Source: Plasmodiophora brassicae (taxonomy: Eukaryota > Endomyxa > Phytomyxea > Plasmodiophorida > Plasmodiophoridae). From it: 64,000 nucleotides of DNA. Made by a program: the position numbers and the translations under genes. The notes beneath the pieces were generated by a model. That model was given only the letters and a program-made list of their open reading frames with translations. It did no database searches and was not told where the DNA came from. This document shows positions 54,601-63,515 of this stretch, piece by piece (positions within the stretch are counted from its first letter, which is position 1; every line of letters begins with the position of its first letter). The stretch covers positions 310,001-374,000 of the forward strand of contig JASFAU010000018.1 of NCBI GenBank assembly GCA_039704465.1, in the 5' to 3' direction.

Positions 54601-55277
54601 AGTCCGGTCGCAACTATGGTGATGGGTTCTCGACTCCTGACAACGCCTTGTCTGGTTTCGCAGGACATCGGGATCGCCAGCCTGCTGCTCTCGGGCGTTT
54701 GTCTGACGTACGGGCCGATTCGTCAACTTCGCACCCGGGAAACTCCTCCGACATCCTGCAGGCATTAACACCTGCGTCGCTGTTGGTGAATGGTACCGGA
54801 CGCCACAGTACCGGCGATGTGGTTGCCCAATTGTCGAAGTGGACCCAGTACGTCATCATCGGTGGGTCGCTACACTTCATCGCGGCTGGCGCCTGGGCGC
54901 GATATCGTCCCACATCGCCAACAACACCGGCACGAAGTACGCGCAACACGCTGTTGACCGGTGCATCTGTGGCAGCTGGTGCGGCCATCGGCGTCGCTGC
55001 CAGGCACATACACCGGCACCTATCATCGCGTACAAAAACAGTCCCGCCGCATCGTCGTATCCAACAGCCCAGAACTATCCCAGTCCCATGGGGCGCCATC
55101 GTCGTCGGCTGCATTATCCTCATTATCATCGGTATTTTCATCTATCGGTTCACGGGCGATGACGATCCTTGCGTTGGCGTGTGCTTTTCCTTGCACAATA
55201 TCAGCAACGTCTGGTATCGGTTCCGGGTTATGGTCGGGCGCCCTCCAAGGCGTCACGCCTCTCGGTTCCGCTCGTAA
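51651..55277 (+). CDS. Intronless ankyrin-repeat membrane protein with helical-repeat N terminus
   Basis: One uninterrupted exon of about 1208 codons, striking in a window where most genes are split. I prefer the ATG at 51651, which opens a signal-peptide-like leader (MRVLWSGCWGVLVLVCTIPA), over 51612. Residues about 30-600 contain a series of helical repeats (LTIEQLVIALDD, LNASEVAKMMLLYARVG, LSIDDVAKLLISFRRAR, LSCRHMAKLIAIFVRHG, VSTSRIMYAFALVDL), similar in look to FASTK/RAP-type helical repeats; that is inference. Ankyrin repeats follow at about residues 720-970, best in RTVLHEVARRG, GQTPLHLAADNGRREVVNRLLDRG and GRTALHLAADSGRLDVIDILI. Two hydrophobic segments near the C terminus (TGASVAAGAAIGVAA and GAIVVGCIILIIIGIFIY) make it a membrane protein. 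Function unknown. Confidence 0.82.
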   Translation: MRVLWSGCWGVLVLVCTIPAESMHDTARNDDVLTRLERLTIEQLVIALDDHAQLSSLRRSLATVVSPSQVANALQWKLAALSASDKIDHLAFVRTRAHIPGIDNLIIEAVVSVMREVRNIDANRLLDLACIVSESLAFSFFTSSLLRSCISAIIPAVPTLDDVQLDRLTRVIERKYPLISRQVMDVTLSNIHSFENRSSGVVAILDHVVASVDIDVVYPLFDAAAPVLARNLESLNASEVAKMMLLYARVGVGPIVPPGTPITTDVYWADLTLLFPDLPRQIVGGHQRITRNVSGLFDTIVQWALLHSAELSIDDVAKLLISFRRARRESAVLLGHFAPQIERRLLPGDVDVETRCMLAIAYRNEATVPGNLDFDPSWDQDDDVRIQRRVVYRLVPFLRTSKIPLIVSSAEFALLRYRYAIISEVVRVRATEFGYLSCRHMAKLIAIFVRHGYTDHFGFVREVIIEMMTGTLWARKNLADLVDALVTLAESGVNASMLYDVFTMALFRDVGFIDPVSTSRIMYAFALVDLPRYAIGLLPLLVNVTFDGLSPHMITNLNSWRMVMPDEEYDDIMADYPGALADLFNRCFHWVRGQPPMDGARRCPRTGCIIDAVVDESTVLVVYKWKNDPIARLRHRCLARHGWVVKLRHFGGSGENLDVQVEKWDALHHAVGRGVHARVDAVLRGFKRQCDEVSTWTPMHTLAQFGRGDTRELIDRLKFLFSPDAETLDGQSPLDVARVNNHRDVADALVQAGGSPGSAPKLHLISLPERPNAPTLSLYVRQRCRRGPRETFLQSFRQIDSRPLTSRMESALHFVVRHEADIGTVEGTTEALVVAGVSVHALDVDRRTVLHEVARRGCSENLVGFLIEHGALVDAQDYKGQTPLHLAADNGRREVVNRLLDRGAHIDAIDRQGRTALHLAADSGRLDVIDILIQRGANDTVVDSQGCQPVDVVMDERARSFLSNAIRERHSAPRQCEIAVTPGESGRNYGDGFSTPDNALSGFAGHRDRQPAALGRLSDVRADSSTSHPGNSSDILQALTPASLLVNGTGRHSTGDVVAQLSKWTQYVIIGGSLHFIAAGAWARYRPTSPTTPARSTRNTLLTGASVAAGAAIGVAARHIHRHLSSRTKTVPPHRRIQQPRTIPVPWGAIVVGCIILIIIGIFIYRFTGDDDPCVGVCFSLHNISNVWYRFRVMVGRPPRRHASRFRS

Positions 55278-55299
55278 ATATTCCCTCGTAACATAACAT

Positions 55300-55590
55300 C
55301 GGGTTGCAGAGGCGTTCTACTGCAAACACGACCTGCGCCGACATTCAATAACAAACGAATCCATTCCGCCGTGCTTGCAGATGGTCCGTCTTGATCTGTG
55401 CCATGAGCGCATAGGCATTTGATCCTGTCCTGTGTTATCGGTCGACTAGTAACTTGCCTTTGCCTCTCACCAGCGCGGTTAAGAGTACACGAAGTGCCCC
55501 GTCACCGCTCCCGTTTGCTGGAACTGTAGTGATGGGGATGAAGGTTAGATGCCCCATGAGTTTCAGCGGCGTGCTGATATCGGTTCATGT
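55300..55590 (+). repeat. Direct repeat, copy 1
   Basis: Three short blocks (ATCGGGTTGCAGA..., GATCTGTGCCATGA..., TTTGCTGGAACTGTAGTG...) occur again in the same order and orientation at 56545-56930, with about 80-85 percent identity and extra sequence between blocks in copy 2. It begins right after the ankyrin gene stop. Confidence 0.8.
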
Positions 55591-56544
55591 TGTCCAGGTC
55601 CTGCGGATCGAAACGTCCTTCCCCGGCATCATCGTCGTGCTGGTCCCCATGCGTGTTGTCGCCCCCTCCGCGAAGTCGGGGTAGCCAAATTCCTGCAGGA
55701 CCGACCGCCGTGTTGAAGACGCACATCAGGGTCTTGCCCAGCGCCCCCAAATTGGTTCCGGCGCAGGTGATTATGGCGCTGAACGGGGGCGGCCGTCGTC
55801 GCCGTCGCTGCTGCCGAATCCGTCGTCGAGCAAGTCCAGCAATACCCAAACAGTCGTGTCGACCTGCTGCTGAGTCTGGCGCCGGCCGCGTTCCTCCTGT
55901 TACTGATCTCGTCTGTCGCGGCCGAGCCCGTCCCCCGCGCCGAGCCGGAGCGCCAACCGCCCCGCATCGACGCGGACCGCCTGTACGGGCGACGTTTTCC
56001 CATTTCGTGACCTGCACTGTCTTAGAGCTAGCTCGGCGTTGCAAACAGTCTGCAACCGTTGCAGGGCAGCGGTGCACTGAACGCGCCCGCCGACGACAGC
56101 GAGAACGCGCAGGACCAGCCGTCCGAGGACGCCAGCCCACGCTGGCACACGCCGTGGCCGTCCTGTTGCATGCGCCGCTCCACTGAGCGCGCGCCGCCGT
56201 TCACAAGACCTCCCCCAAGCTCATCAAGACGAAGTCGTGCTGCACCGTGGTCGGGTACCCTCTCGCCCCTGTGACGGCGCCCCCGACACGTCGCAGCACG
56301 ACACCCATTGCATCCCATCTAATGACCAGCGCCGCAGTGCCTACCGTCTGCCCCGCGAACCGAGCACCGCAGAGCCGCTGCTCGCCGTCTCCGGCTGAGC
56401 GGCGCAGTGCGTACCATCACCCGCTCGTGGCGATCGGTCATCGCCCGCCGACCCGTCGCAGCGCATCCGTTACGTCGGGCGACTTCGAGATAGCGCGTTT
56501 ACATGCACAAATAGAACCGCGTAAAACCCTCGTAAAGTATGGTA
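55591..56544. other. Region between the direct repeats, coding uncertain
   Basis: Both strands are open over long stretches because of GC bias. The plus strand has a hydrophobic run (DLLLSLAPAAFLLLLISSVA near 55858-55918) that could be a membrane helix; the minus strand has GTNLGALGKTLMCVFNTAVGP. No consistent exon chain could be built and no family is seen. Confidence 0.35.
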
Positions 56545-56930
56545 TCGGGTTGCAGATCAGGCGGTCCACTACAAATTCGGCCTGCACCGACATCCAATAA
56601 CAAACGGATCCATGCCGCCGCACTTGCAGATGGTCAGGTAAAGAACGTTCGATATATGTCCCATGTACGTCTGTTCACGAGGTTGCATTGAATCAGTAAG
56701 GTTGCGTGAATGTGTTCCCGGTAGTGTGCTCCGGTTGGGCACGTCTTCGTGTGTGTTCTACTTTGCTCCGTCCCGATCTGTGCCATGAACGCCTAGGAAT
56801 TTGATCCTGCAAGTGTCCTCAGTCCTCGGACCCGACACCGAGGCGCCTTCGTGAAAAGCGCGAAACCCACTGTTCCAATTTGCTGGGACTGTAATGGCGG
56901 GGATGAATGCTGAATGCCACACTTCATAAA
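56545..56930 (+). repeat. Direct repeat, copy 2
   Basis: Second copy of the blocks at 55300-55590: ATCGGGTTGCAGATC (56546), GATCTGTGCCATGAACGC (56777), TTTGCTGGGACTGTAATGGC (56879). The spacing between blocks is longer than in copy 1, showing an insertion of about 130 nt in this copy or a loss in the other. Confidence 0.8.
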
Positions 56931-56940
56931 GATCGACGAT

Positions 56941-57222
56941 TTAGGTTATGGGGCATGACAATTTACTCCTTCCATTAGGGTGCCTGCCCAATTCATGATT
57001 CGGGGTTAGGGTACGAAGACTGAGAACCCACAAATTCGTTACGACCGACGGCTGGATCCGACCGCGAATCGATTTGGTTGGCCGCCGGGCAATGACGTTT
57101 TCAAGTCGCTTAGGAACTGCCGACAGGTAGGGCGTCCATTCATGGCCAACATCCATCATAAATTGGCGGTTAAAGCGGACAAGAGCAGGGAAGGCGATGG
57201 CCTCAAACTGTATCGGGTTCAT
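56941..57222 (-). pseudogene. Possible fragment of a Helitron-type protein
   Basis: A 93-codon frame begins MNPIQFEAIAFPALVRFNRQFM. The (Q)xEAxAFPxLFxxG pattern is common shortly before the Rep domain of Helitron transposases; here LF is VR and the rest is not recognisable. It lies outside the order expected for the Rep fragment at 58409-58800, so if real it is a separate piece. Weak evidence. Confidence 0.25.
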
Positions 57223-57570
57223 CGATCACGAGCACATTGACTAGTGGGCGCGGCGATCGGCAGATGTTCTGGACAAGGCCAACGAATGAACCTTGAACGC
57301 AGTAATTGCATTGGCTAAGGCTAAGCACGACACCAGCTCATGTGTTGTATTGCGCAATTGGCAGGTCGTAGTGCACGACACGATGCCGAAGAATAACACA
57401 AAACAGTTTAATTATGATGCTGACTTTGAACCTCAGCTCGAAGAACGTTGTTCAGCTCGTTGTCACAAATTGGCGACGGCAAGCGACAGCAGCTAGAAAC
57501 GGCGCGAACGCAGGATCTGGGCTTGCAACGAAGAACGTACGTTGTTCTCGTTTCGCAGATTCGCGAATTC
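57223..57570. other. Non-coding stretch, nothing supported
   Basis: About 350 bases, AT-richer than average, short open frames only. Confidence 0.35.
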
Positions 57571-57574
57571 ATCT

Positions 57575-57700
57575 CGCAGGCATGTGACCTCCGTTCGCAG
57601 GCCTGTGACCTCTGCGTGCGGAGGTCACAGAGCTGCGAGAGGAGGTCACAAGCCCGCGAGAGGTCATAAGCCTGCGAGCGGAGGTCACAGGCCTGTGCAA
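57575..57700. repeat. Imperfect 18-21-bp repeats in both orientations
   Basis: The unit GGAGGTCACAGGCCTGCGAG (or its reverse complement) occurs about six times: first twice as CGCAGGC(A/C)TGTGACCTC, then four times as GGAGGTCACA(G/A)... or GGTCATAAGC.... The change of orientation near 57620 makes the array able to fold into a long hairpin. Confidence 0.85.
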
Positions 57701-58035
57701 CGTGATGTGGACATCTGTCCTACATTCAGTGAGGCGCATCCACACGTGAGGATAAGCAGCACGCCGAGCACGCATGCACCCGAACCATTGTGTACGAATG
57801 AACAGATCGACCAATATCTGAAAATCACGTACCCTCCGAATCATCCCGCGTAGGTCAGGAGGAGGAATACCCTCGCGCCGTTCACCTGACATGACGTTTG
57901 GAGAGTGAACCTCATACCCGCGACTCGGCGACGCCGGGTCCCCCCCCATCTTCCCCGGACGCGCACTGGGCCTAACAGGACCGCGTGACGAGTCGCAGAC
58001 TCGCAGTGGCAGCACTTGCAGTCAACACAGTGGAT
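57701..58035. other. Non-coding stretch, nothing supported
   Basis: Between two repeat arrays. Contains a run of eight C at about 57941-57948. No gene supported. Confidence 0.35.
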
Positions 58036-58039
58036 CCGG

Positions 58040-58124
58040 GAGCCCTCAAGTCCGCAACTGCAGTGGCCGTCCTGGTTACAAGGGCCCTCAAGTCCGCAAC
58101 TGCAGTGGCCGCCCTGGTTACAAG
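58040..58124 (+). repeat. Two-copy tandem repeat of about 42 bp
   Basis: GCCCTCAAGTCCGCAACTGC begins both units; copies differ at two or three positions (CCGTCCTGG versus CCGCCCTGG). Perfectly adjacent, so recent. Confidence 0.9.
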
Positions 58125-58408
58125 ATCGCGAGTTCCAATACGTCGCATTGTGGGTTGTTAGATCTACATAGAGATTTATGCGCTTTGCTTCGCGCAGGAC
58201 TGCGATTCAACAGTGTTCGGAAACCTATGCCGTGAATCAGTACTTTGGACTCGTCATCGGGGCGGGACCGCCCGGGCAAAACCTGATCGGATCCTGATGC
58301 AGGGCGGCGATTTCCCCATCTTCAGTGACTATATACCACAGTGGCGGTTTCGTCAGATACACGCACTGATGCGTGTTGTATTATACATGTTGGAACACCG
58401 GCGCATGA

Positions 58409-58800
58409 TCACAGGTCCGGAGGTCCCGTTCCTTCTGCGCGCTCCCGCACCAGAAAGCAATGGAAATAGTTCTGATCGACGATCAGGTCGATGCATGTGG
58501 CAATCCCCGCTTGTGGAACTCGATCGTGTACATGTGCGCCACTGTTCTGCTGAACTATGTAGCTTCTTGGTAACTTGATGTGGAAGGCGCGAGGCACAAC
58601 GTCGGCCCGACAGTCTGGGAGGTCATGTGCGAAAGGAGCTGCTTCTGGATCTCCTGCCACTTCGGAATGCGTGCAAGCCATGGTAATGAGTACTAGATCG
58701 GGATTACCAAACTTGCTCACTAGGGCCATGCTGTCCTAGAACTTGGTGTTTATATACCTCGGTGACCCAACAAGACTGGACGAAAGGACAATACGCCGTC
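58409..58800 (-). pseudogene. Decayed Helitron Rep (helitron-like N) domain
   Basis: Read on the minus strand: GRRIVLSSSLVGSPRYI, a TAG stop, DSMALVSKFGNPDLVLITMA, then PDCRADVVPRAFHIKL and, in another frame, YTIEFHKRGLPHA. These match, in order, the Helitron Rep landmarks G(R)RIILPSSFxGSPRY, (I)xxKFGxPDLFITFTCN, RPDLVxRVFxxKL and xIEFQKRGLPHAH. An in-frame stop and at least one frameshift make it a fossil of a rolling-circle transposon. No helicase domain is visible nearby. Confidence 0.7.
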
Positions 58801-59022
58801 CCAATGCGGTCGCCGCTGAGCCCCTTCCGGTGTATGACGTCGTAGTGAAAAGATTTCGTGTGCATCGTTTCCGATGAGTGGTGTCTATACTTTACCTGAC
58901 CGATTCCATAGAGGGCGCCCTAGTCGATCCGTCCTACCTGACGCTAACATAACCGTGGCGGCAGCGTTATGTCCTTATATGCTGACGTCGCGCCACGATC
59001 TTTCGGACGGGCAAGAGTGCTG

Positions 59023-59452
59023 CACATTACCTGGGCCACTTCATTCGGCACCATGCCAATGCCTAGAAATGTGGACGCATGGGAACGCCACTTTCCTGGA
59101 AGCGCCTGCTTCTTTTACGATGTGGGTCGTGCTGCGTCCCAGGCCGCTCTGTAGGTGTACGTACATAATGCAATCGGGAAGGTAATGATGCTCCTGGATC
59201 TGGACCGTTTCTAGCTGACAACGCCAGCGTTTCGAGAGACGCGGCTCAATGAAATCAATGTCGTAGTAACGGTAGAAACGGTCTGGCTCCAGGGCACCCC
59301 TATCTTGCAGATTACAGTACGCCCTCAGAGCGGCCTGGAACCGCGTCCCGCGTCGGAAGAGACGCAGGTGCTTCCAGGAAAGTGGTGTTCCCATGCGTTC
59401 CCATTTCTAGGCATTGGCATGGTGCCGAATGAAGTGGCGCAGGTAATATGCA
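59023..59452. repeat. Inverted repeat of about 90 bp upstream of the peptidase gene
   Basis: Arms 59023-59114 and 59362-59452 are reverse complements at over 85 percent identity, with shared cores such as CACTTCATTCGGCACCATGC and CCACTTTCCTGGAAGC, separated by about 250 bp. The right arm ends 130 bp before the peptidase ATG. It may be part of the transposon debris next to it. Confidence 0.85.
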
Positions 59453-59583
59453 GCACTCTTGCCCGTCGGAATCGTAGACGACGTCGTCCGTCCCTACCCT
59501 ACATCGTCTCAGGGTCTGCAGACTGTCGCGAGGGACCCACTCGTCGTGCAGGTGCAGCTCAAAACGGCGTCATTTTGGGTTTG

Positions 59584-62195
59584 ATGTCATCAGGGCTGGG
59601 TGATGATGGCGTGGCGAAGCGGCGGGCGGCGGTCAAGCGGTGCCTGGAGGAGCGGGTCGGGGTTGTGCCGCACGGGTTCGCCGCGGTCGGCACCCGGATC
59701 GTGAGCCTGGCGCCTGGCGGCGCGGGCACGACGCAGCAGTTGTTCGTGGTCGATGGCGGCCGATGGCGGGAGGCATTTATGGTCACGTCGCAGGATTCGT
59801 CGTCGATGACGACGGAGGAGGAGCTGCTTCGTGAACGGAAGAGAATGATGGCTACCGGCGTGACGTCGTTCAACACAGGCAGAGACGCCATCATAGTCCC
59901 GATGCCGGGATCGCTGGCGATCTGCCGGAACGCAGCAGTGGCCCCCGTGCCTTGGTCATGGTCCAAACTTGCGCCATCGGGCGCCTGTATGGATTGTCAA
60001 CTTTCGCCCGATGCGCGCCTGCTTGCATTCATCCGAAACAATAACATCTGGGTCATGCAGGTGGACACCGGCACTGAAACCCAGCTGACGTTCACATCCG
60101 GATCTGTATCGTCTGGTGTCGCTGAATTCATCATGCAAGAAGTGATTGTGCTGCTGGAATCGTTTTGACGCCTGTCGTACTGATATCGTTTCAGGAGTTT
60201 GATCGGTATACAGGTTACTGGTGGAGCCCGAACGTGACGAACGGGAGTGTTTATCACATCCTGTACCTGGAGGTAAACGAATCCGAAGTAGGTCCACTAG
60301 TACCTCACGAATGCGTTGCAATGCTCTGTGTGGTCCAATCAGGCTGTCTGACCAGGTCCCTTCGGTCGATCTTCTTGGGATGAATCTCCTGTCATCGTCG
60401 AAGTTTGTCTATCCTCATCCTGGAGAGCCGAATGCCATATCCACCGTCCGGGTCATGGAGATCACGGCGGATGCTAATGGATTACACCATGCATTGCATC
60501 CGCACTCTCCCGCGGTTCAGTTCGAGTACATTGTTCGTGCTGGGTGGACATCTACACCAGGACAGTTCTACCTGCGGGTTCTCGACCGAAGCCAACAGCA
60601 CTCGCAGTTGCTTGTCTATTCGTTACACAGTCTGGCGTCTCCTGGTCGTCTACTGTTTTCTCAAGATTCTCCTACATGGTTGACCATTGGCAACGTCTGT
60701 AACTTTCTGAAAGATGGTTCCGTCATTTTGGCTGCCGATATCGGCACGGGTTTCAAACAGCTGGTGCGCCTCAAGGATGACATCTTGACACCAGTCACAA
60801 CGGCTTCTGGGCAATGGCAAGTCTACGATGATCGAATTTGGGTTGACGAGCAGCGGCACGTCGTGTGGTTCACTGCCAACCGTGACACTCATCTCGAACG
60901 ACATTTGTACAGTGTCAGCCTGTTCGGCGGCGACATTGTTCGACACACTCCACTCGGATGGACTCACGATCCTGTAGTATTCGTCGAGCTCAACGTATTT
61001 GTTACCGTCTTGTCGTCCACGAAAGAACGACACCAGACGTGGCTTTACGACATTTCATATGACTCTGGAAGACCTGTATCAACGAAGAGACAGGTCGTCG
61101 ACTATCCGCATACCACTCCAGATGCTAGGATCTCGCTGGGTGACATAGCTTTCCCGGAGCTATTGACGTTCCGTAGTCGCGACGACGTGGAGTTGCAGGC
61201 TGCCGTCTTCATGCCAAGGTCTGTCGCTGGTGATTCCCGTCATCCACTTGTTGTCATCACCTATGGAGGCCCAGGCGTCCAGCTGGTTTGGTATGCATTT
61301 CGACGGGGCACACGTGTACAACTTCCTGCTGACGGGTGATCAGGAATACGTGGGGATTAACCGTGGACTCAAAGGTCCGATCCCTTGTTGAGCACGGGTT
61401 TATCGTTGCGATGTGCGACGGGAGGGGATCGGCAAACCGGGGAGCGAGTTTCGAGGGGTCGTTGAAATATGCTATGGGAACGCAAGAAGTTCTAGACCAA
61501 GTCGATCTGGTCCGTTGGATGGTGGACAGATTCAACGTCGACAAGCTCAGAGTTGCCATCACTGGTTTGTGGAGTTATCCGATGCTGCGCATGCTGCTGC
61601 TGAACGTGTGCTTTAGGGTGGTCGTACGGCGGATACAATTCGCTAATGTGCATAGCGCAATATCCTGACGTGTTCAAGGTACATGCGCATTGTAAACCTT
61701 TGACGTCTGGGCCACACCTCACCAGGATCGGTTGTCAGATTTGTATTGCCGGCGCACCCGTGACCTCCTGGGATAAATACGATTCCGGTCAGGGCGAAAC
61801 AATTGCACGTAATATCGGGATCCGCTGACATCAGGTCTTTCGATTTGCAGGCTATACGGAAAGGTATCTGGGTGTTCCGGGCGCCGATCGCACGGCATAC
61901 GCGACGAGCCGCGTAGAGAAGTATGTCAGCCATTTCCCCGATGAACCCAATCGGCTTGTCATCGCACACGGTACAGTAACGGCGCGTTTACAGCCACGCT
62001 TCTTATGCTCCTTCAGGCCTACTTGACGAGAATGTCCACTTTGTCCATACGGCGCACCTGCTGAAAGCGCTCATCACCGCCGGCAAGCCATACATCCTGA
62101 AGCTATTCCCTGATGAACGACACGGGCTTCGTCAACCATCGTCGACACTGTATTATCAACATTTCGTATTAGAGCATCTACTTGCCCATCTATAA
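59584..62195 (+). CDS. DPP8/9-like prolyl dipeptidyl peptidase
   Basis: Serine peptidase of family S9B that removes N-terminal X-Pro dipeptides. Eight exons (59584-60141, 60195-60287, 60356-61290, 61344-61564, 61617-61678, 61739-61787, 61851-61970, 62017-62195) total 2217 nt, 738 residues. Beta-propeller: CQLSPDARLLAFIRNNNIWV, then GVAEFIMQE/EFDRYTGYWWSP, which carries the Glu-Glu substrate-anchoring motif and is closest to DPP8/9. Hydrolase part: YGGPGVQLV, CDGRGSANRG, ITG/WSYGGY (nucleophile Ser; the motif exists only after splicing), IAGAPVTSWDKYDSG, YTERYLG, AHG/LLDENVHF (catalytic Asp) and DERHGLR (catalytic His). No signal peptide or membrane anchor, so cytosolic like DPP8/9. Slightly shorter at the N terminus than animal enzymes. 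Confidence 0.92.
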
Positions 62196-62352
62196 GTACC
62201 TCAGTACAACCCAACTGGTCAGCCACTATCACACAGGACGTCCATCCTCATTCTGGAACAACGGCATCAGAAACCTTTGTGATCGGCGTTGAGCCGCATC
62301 TCGATGGGCCCTGCAACGCTCGTGACAACAAGGCGTCAAATTAGCGACAGCA
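62196..62352. other. Short convergent spacer
   Basis: No feature seen between the peptidase stop and the next minus-strand gene. Confidence 0.35.
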
Positions 62353-63459
62353 TTACCTGTTCGTCGACTCGAACATCACCTCAAATGCCTCCCAACACAG
62401 GAAGGCTCGATTCTGGCACAGGGCCTGCACGACCTGCTGACAGGCGCCGTCGTCGTCACAGGAATCCAGCATCCGCACGATATCCCCGGCAATATGAAGA
62501 TGGTCTATCGGGTTCCACTGCAACTTTGACGTTCGCAGTACGCCGGGTAGCAGATGTGCAAATCGGTCAGCATTCACACCTGGGCCAGGGTAACGTACGT
62601 TAACAGGCGCGCACAGGACGCGGTTGTGTAACATGCACCTGTATACTGGCGCCTCGCATTGCGGAACAGGCTCGCGGGGGTACGTTCGGCGCTTGTGCCA
62701 ACGTCTGTGGGAACCTGGACACCAAGAGCTGCCCGAAGTTCGCTGGGTGGAGGTCGCAGCACGTTACACGCGCGGACAATCTGCCTAACAAGGTAATGAT
62801 CAATGCCAGTGCCTGGATTCGTCCAATGTCAGTCGGACCTGGACCCGCGAATGTCCCAGACACTGATGCGGTTGATCAGACAGGGGTTACAGCGCCAAAT
62901 GAGGTCACGAACGCCAATCTCCCACAATCGTCCGCTAACGCATGCCTCGGCCACGGTCGTCATCACCTTCCGGACAACGTCATGTGGAAGGTCGGCGACC
63001 TGGCACGCCCAGGGCACATCGGATCGAATATCCCAGCAGACGTCTTGATCGATCCCCTCCACAATCTCCAGACACGCCTTCATTCCGTGCTGACGAATCT
63101 CCTCTGCTAGTTCCTGTCGATCACCACTGGACACGATCGCGTACAGCAATACTGATCGCGCATACGGCGACATACGCGCTGACGCCTGCCGTAGTACGAC
63201 ATCTACGGCAACGGGTTAGGAAGCGGCCGCGACAACTGACGTCATGATCACCTGGAAGCTGAAGGACGTCCTGGATGAACGGTTCCCCGATGTGCGACTT
63301 GGCACAGATGGCCGATAGAGCGACAATCGCGTCCGATTCATCACCAGCCCGCCCCGCGTTGTACTCGGACACGACGCGGCCCAGCAGCTCCTTCCTGTGC
63401 ACCGGCCACCTCGACAGCACGATCGGGACGTCGCTCAGCGCACAGCGTCCCGGATCCAT
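62353..63459 (-). CDS. Unrecognised helical protein (multi-exon)
   Basis: Minus-strand exons with good coding character: from MDPGRCALSDVPIVLSRW at 63459 through LLGRVVSEYNAGRAGDESDAIVALSAICAKSHIGEPFIQDVLQLP, intron of about 50 nt, then DVVLRQASARMSPYARSVLLYAIVSSGDRQELAEEIRQHG, CLEIVEGIDQDV, DLPHDVVRKVMTTVAEACVSG, and later LRAALGVQVPTDVG and HLLPGVLRTSKLQWNPIDHLHIAGDIVRMLD. Repeated helix pairs suggest an armadillo/HEAT-like fold, which is inference. The middle junctions near 62600-62850 are unresolved. It shares a start region of under 60 bp with the divergent fimbrin gene. Confidence 0.5.
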
Positions 63460-63515
63460 TCTGGGCCCCGGGAGTATCGGTTTACGATCGAAACGGTACA
63501 AGGCGGGCGGTATCT

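Noticed and set aside
56941..57222. Reading this frame as a full cellular gene
   Set aside because: Only 93 codons, isolated, with a weak transposon-like start; kept only as a possible Helitron fragment.
61336..61668. Apparent loss of the catalytic serine motif in the peptidase (frame reads GLWSYP)
   Set aside because: A 52-nt GT-AG intron at 61565-61616 removes this and restores GWSYGGY, so the gene is not a pseudogene at this point.
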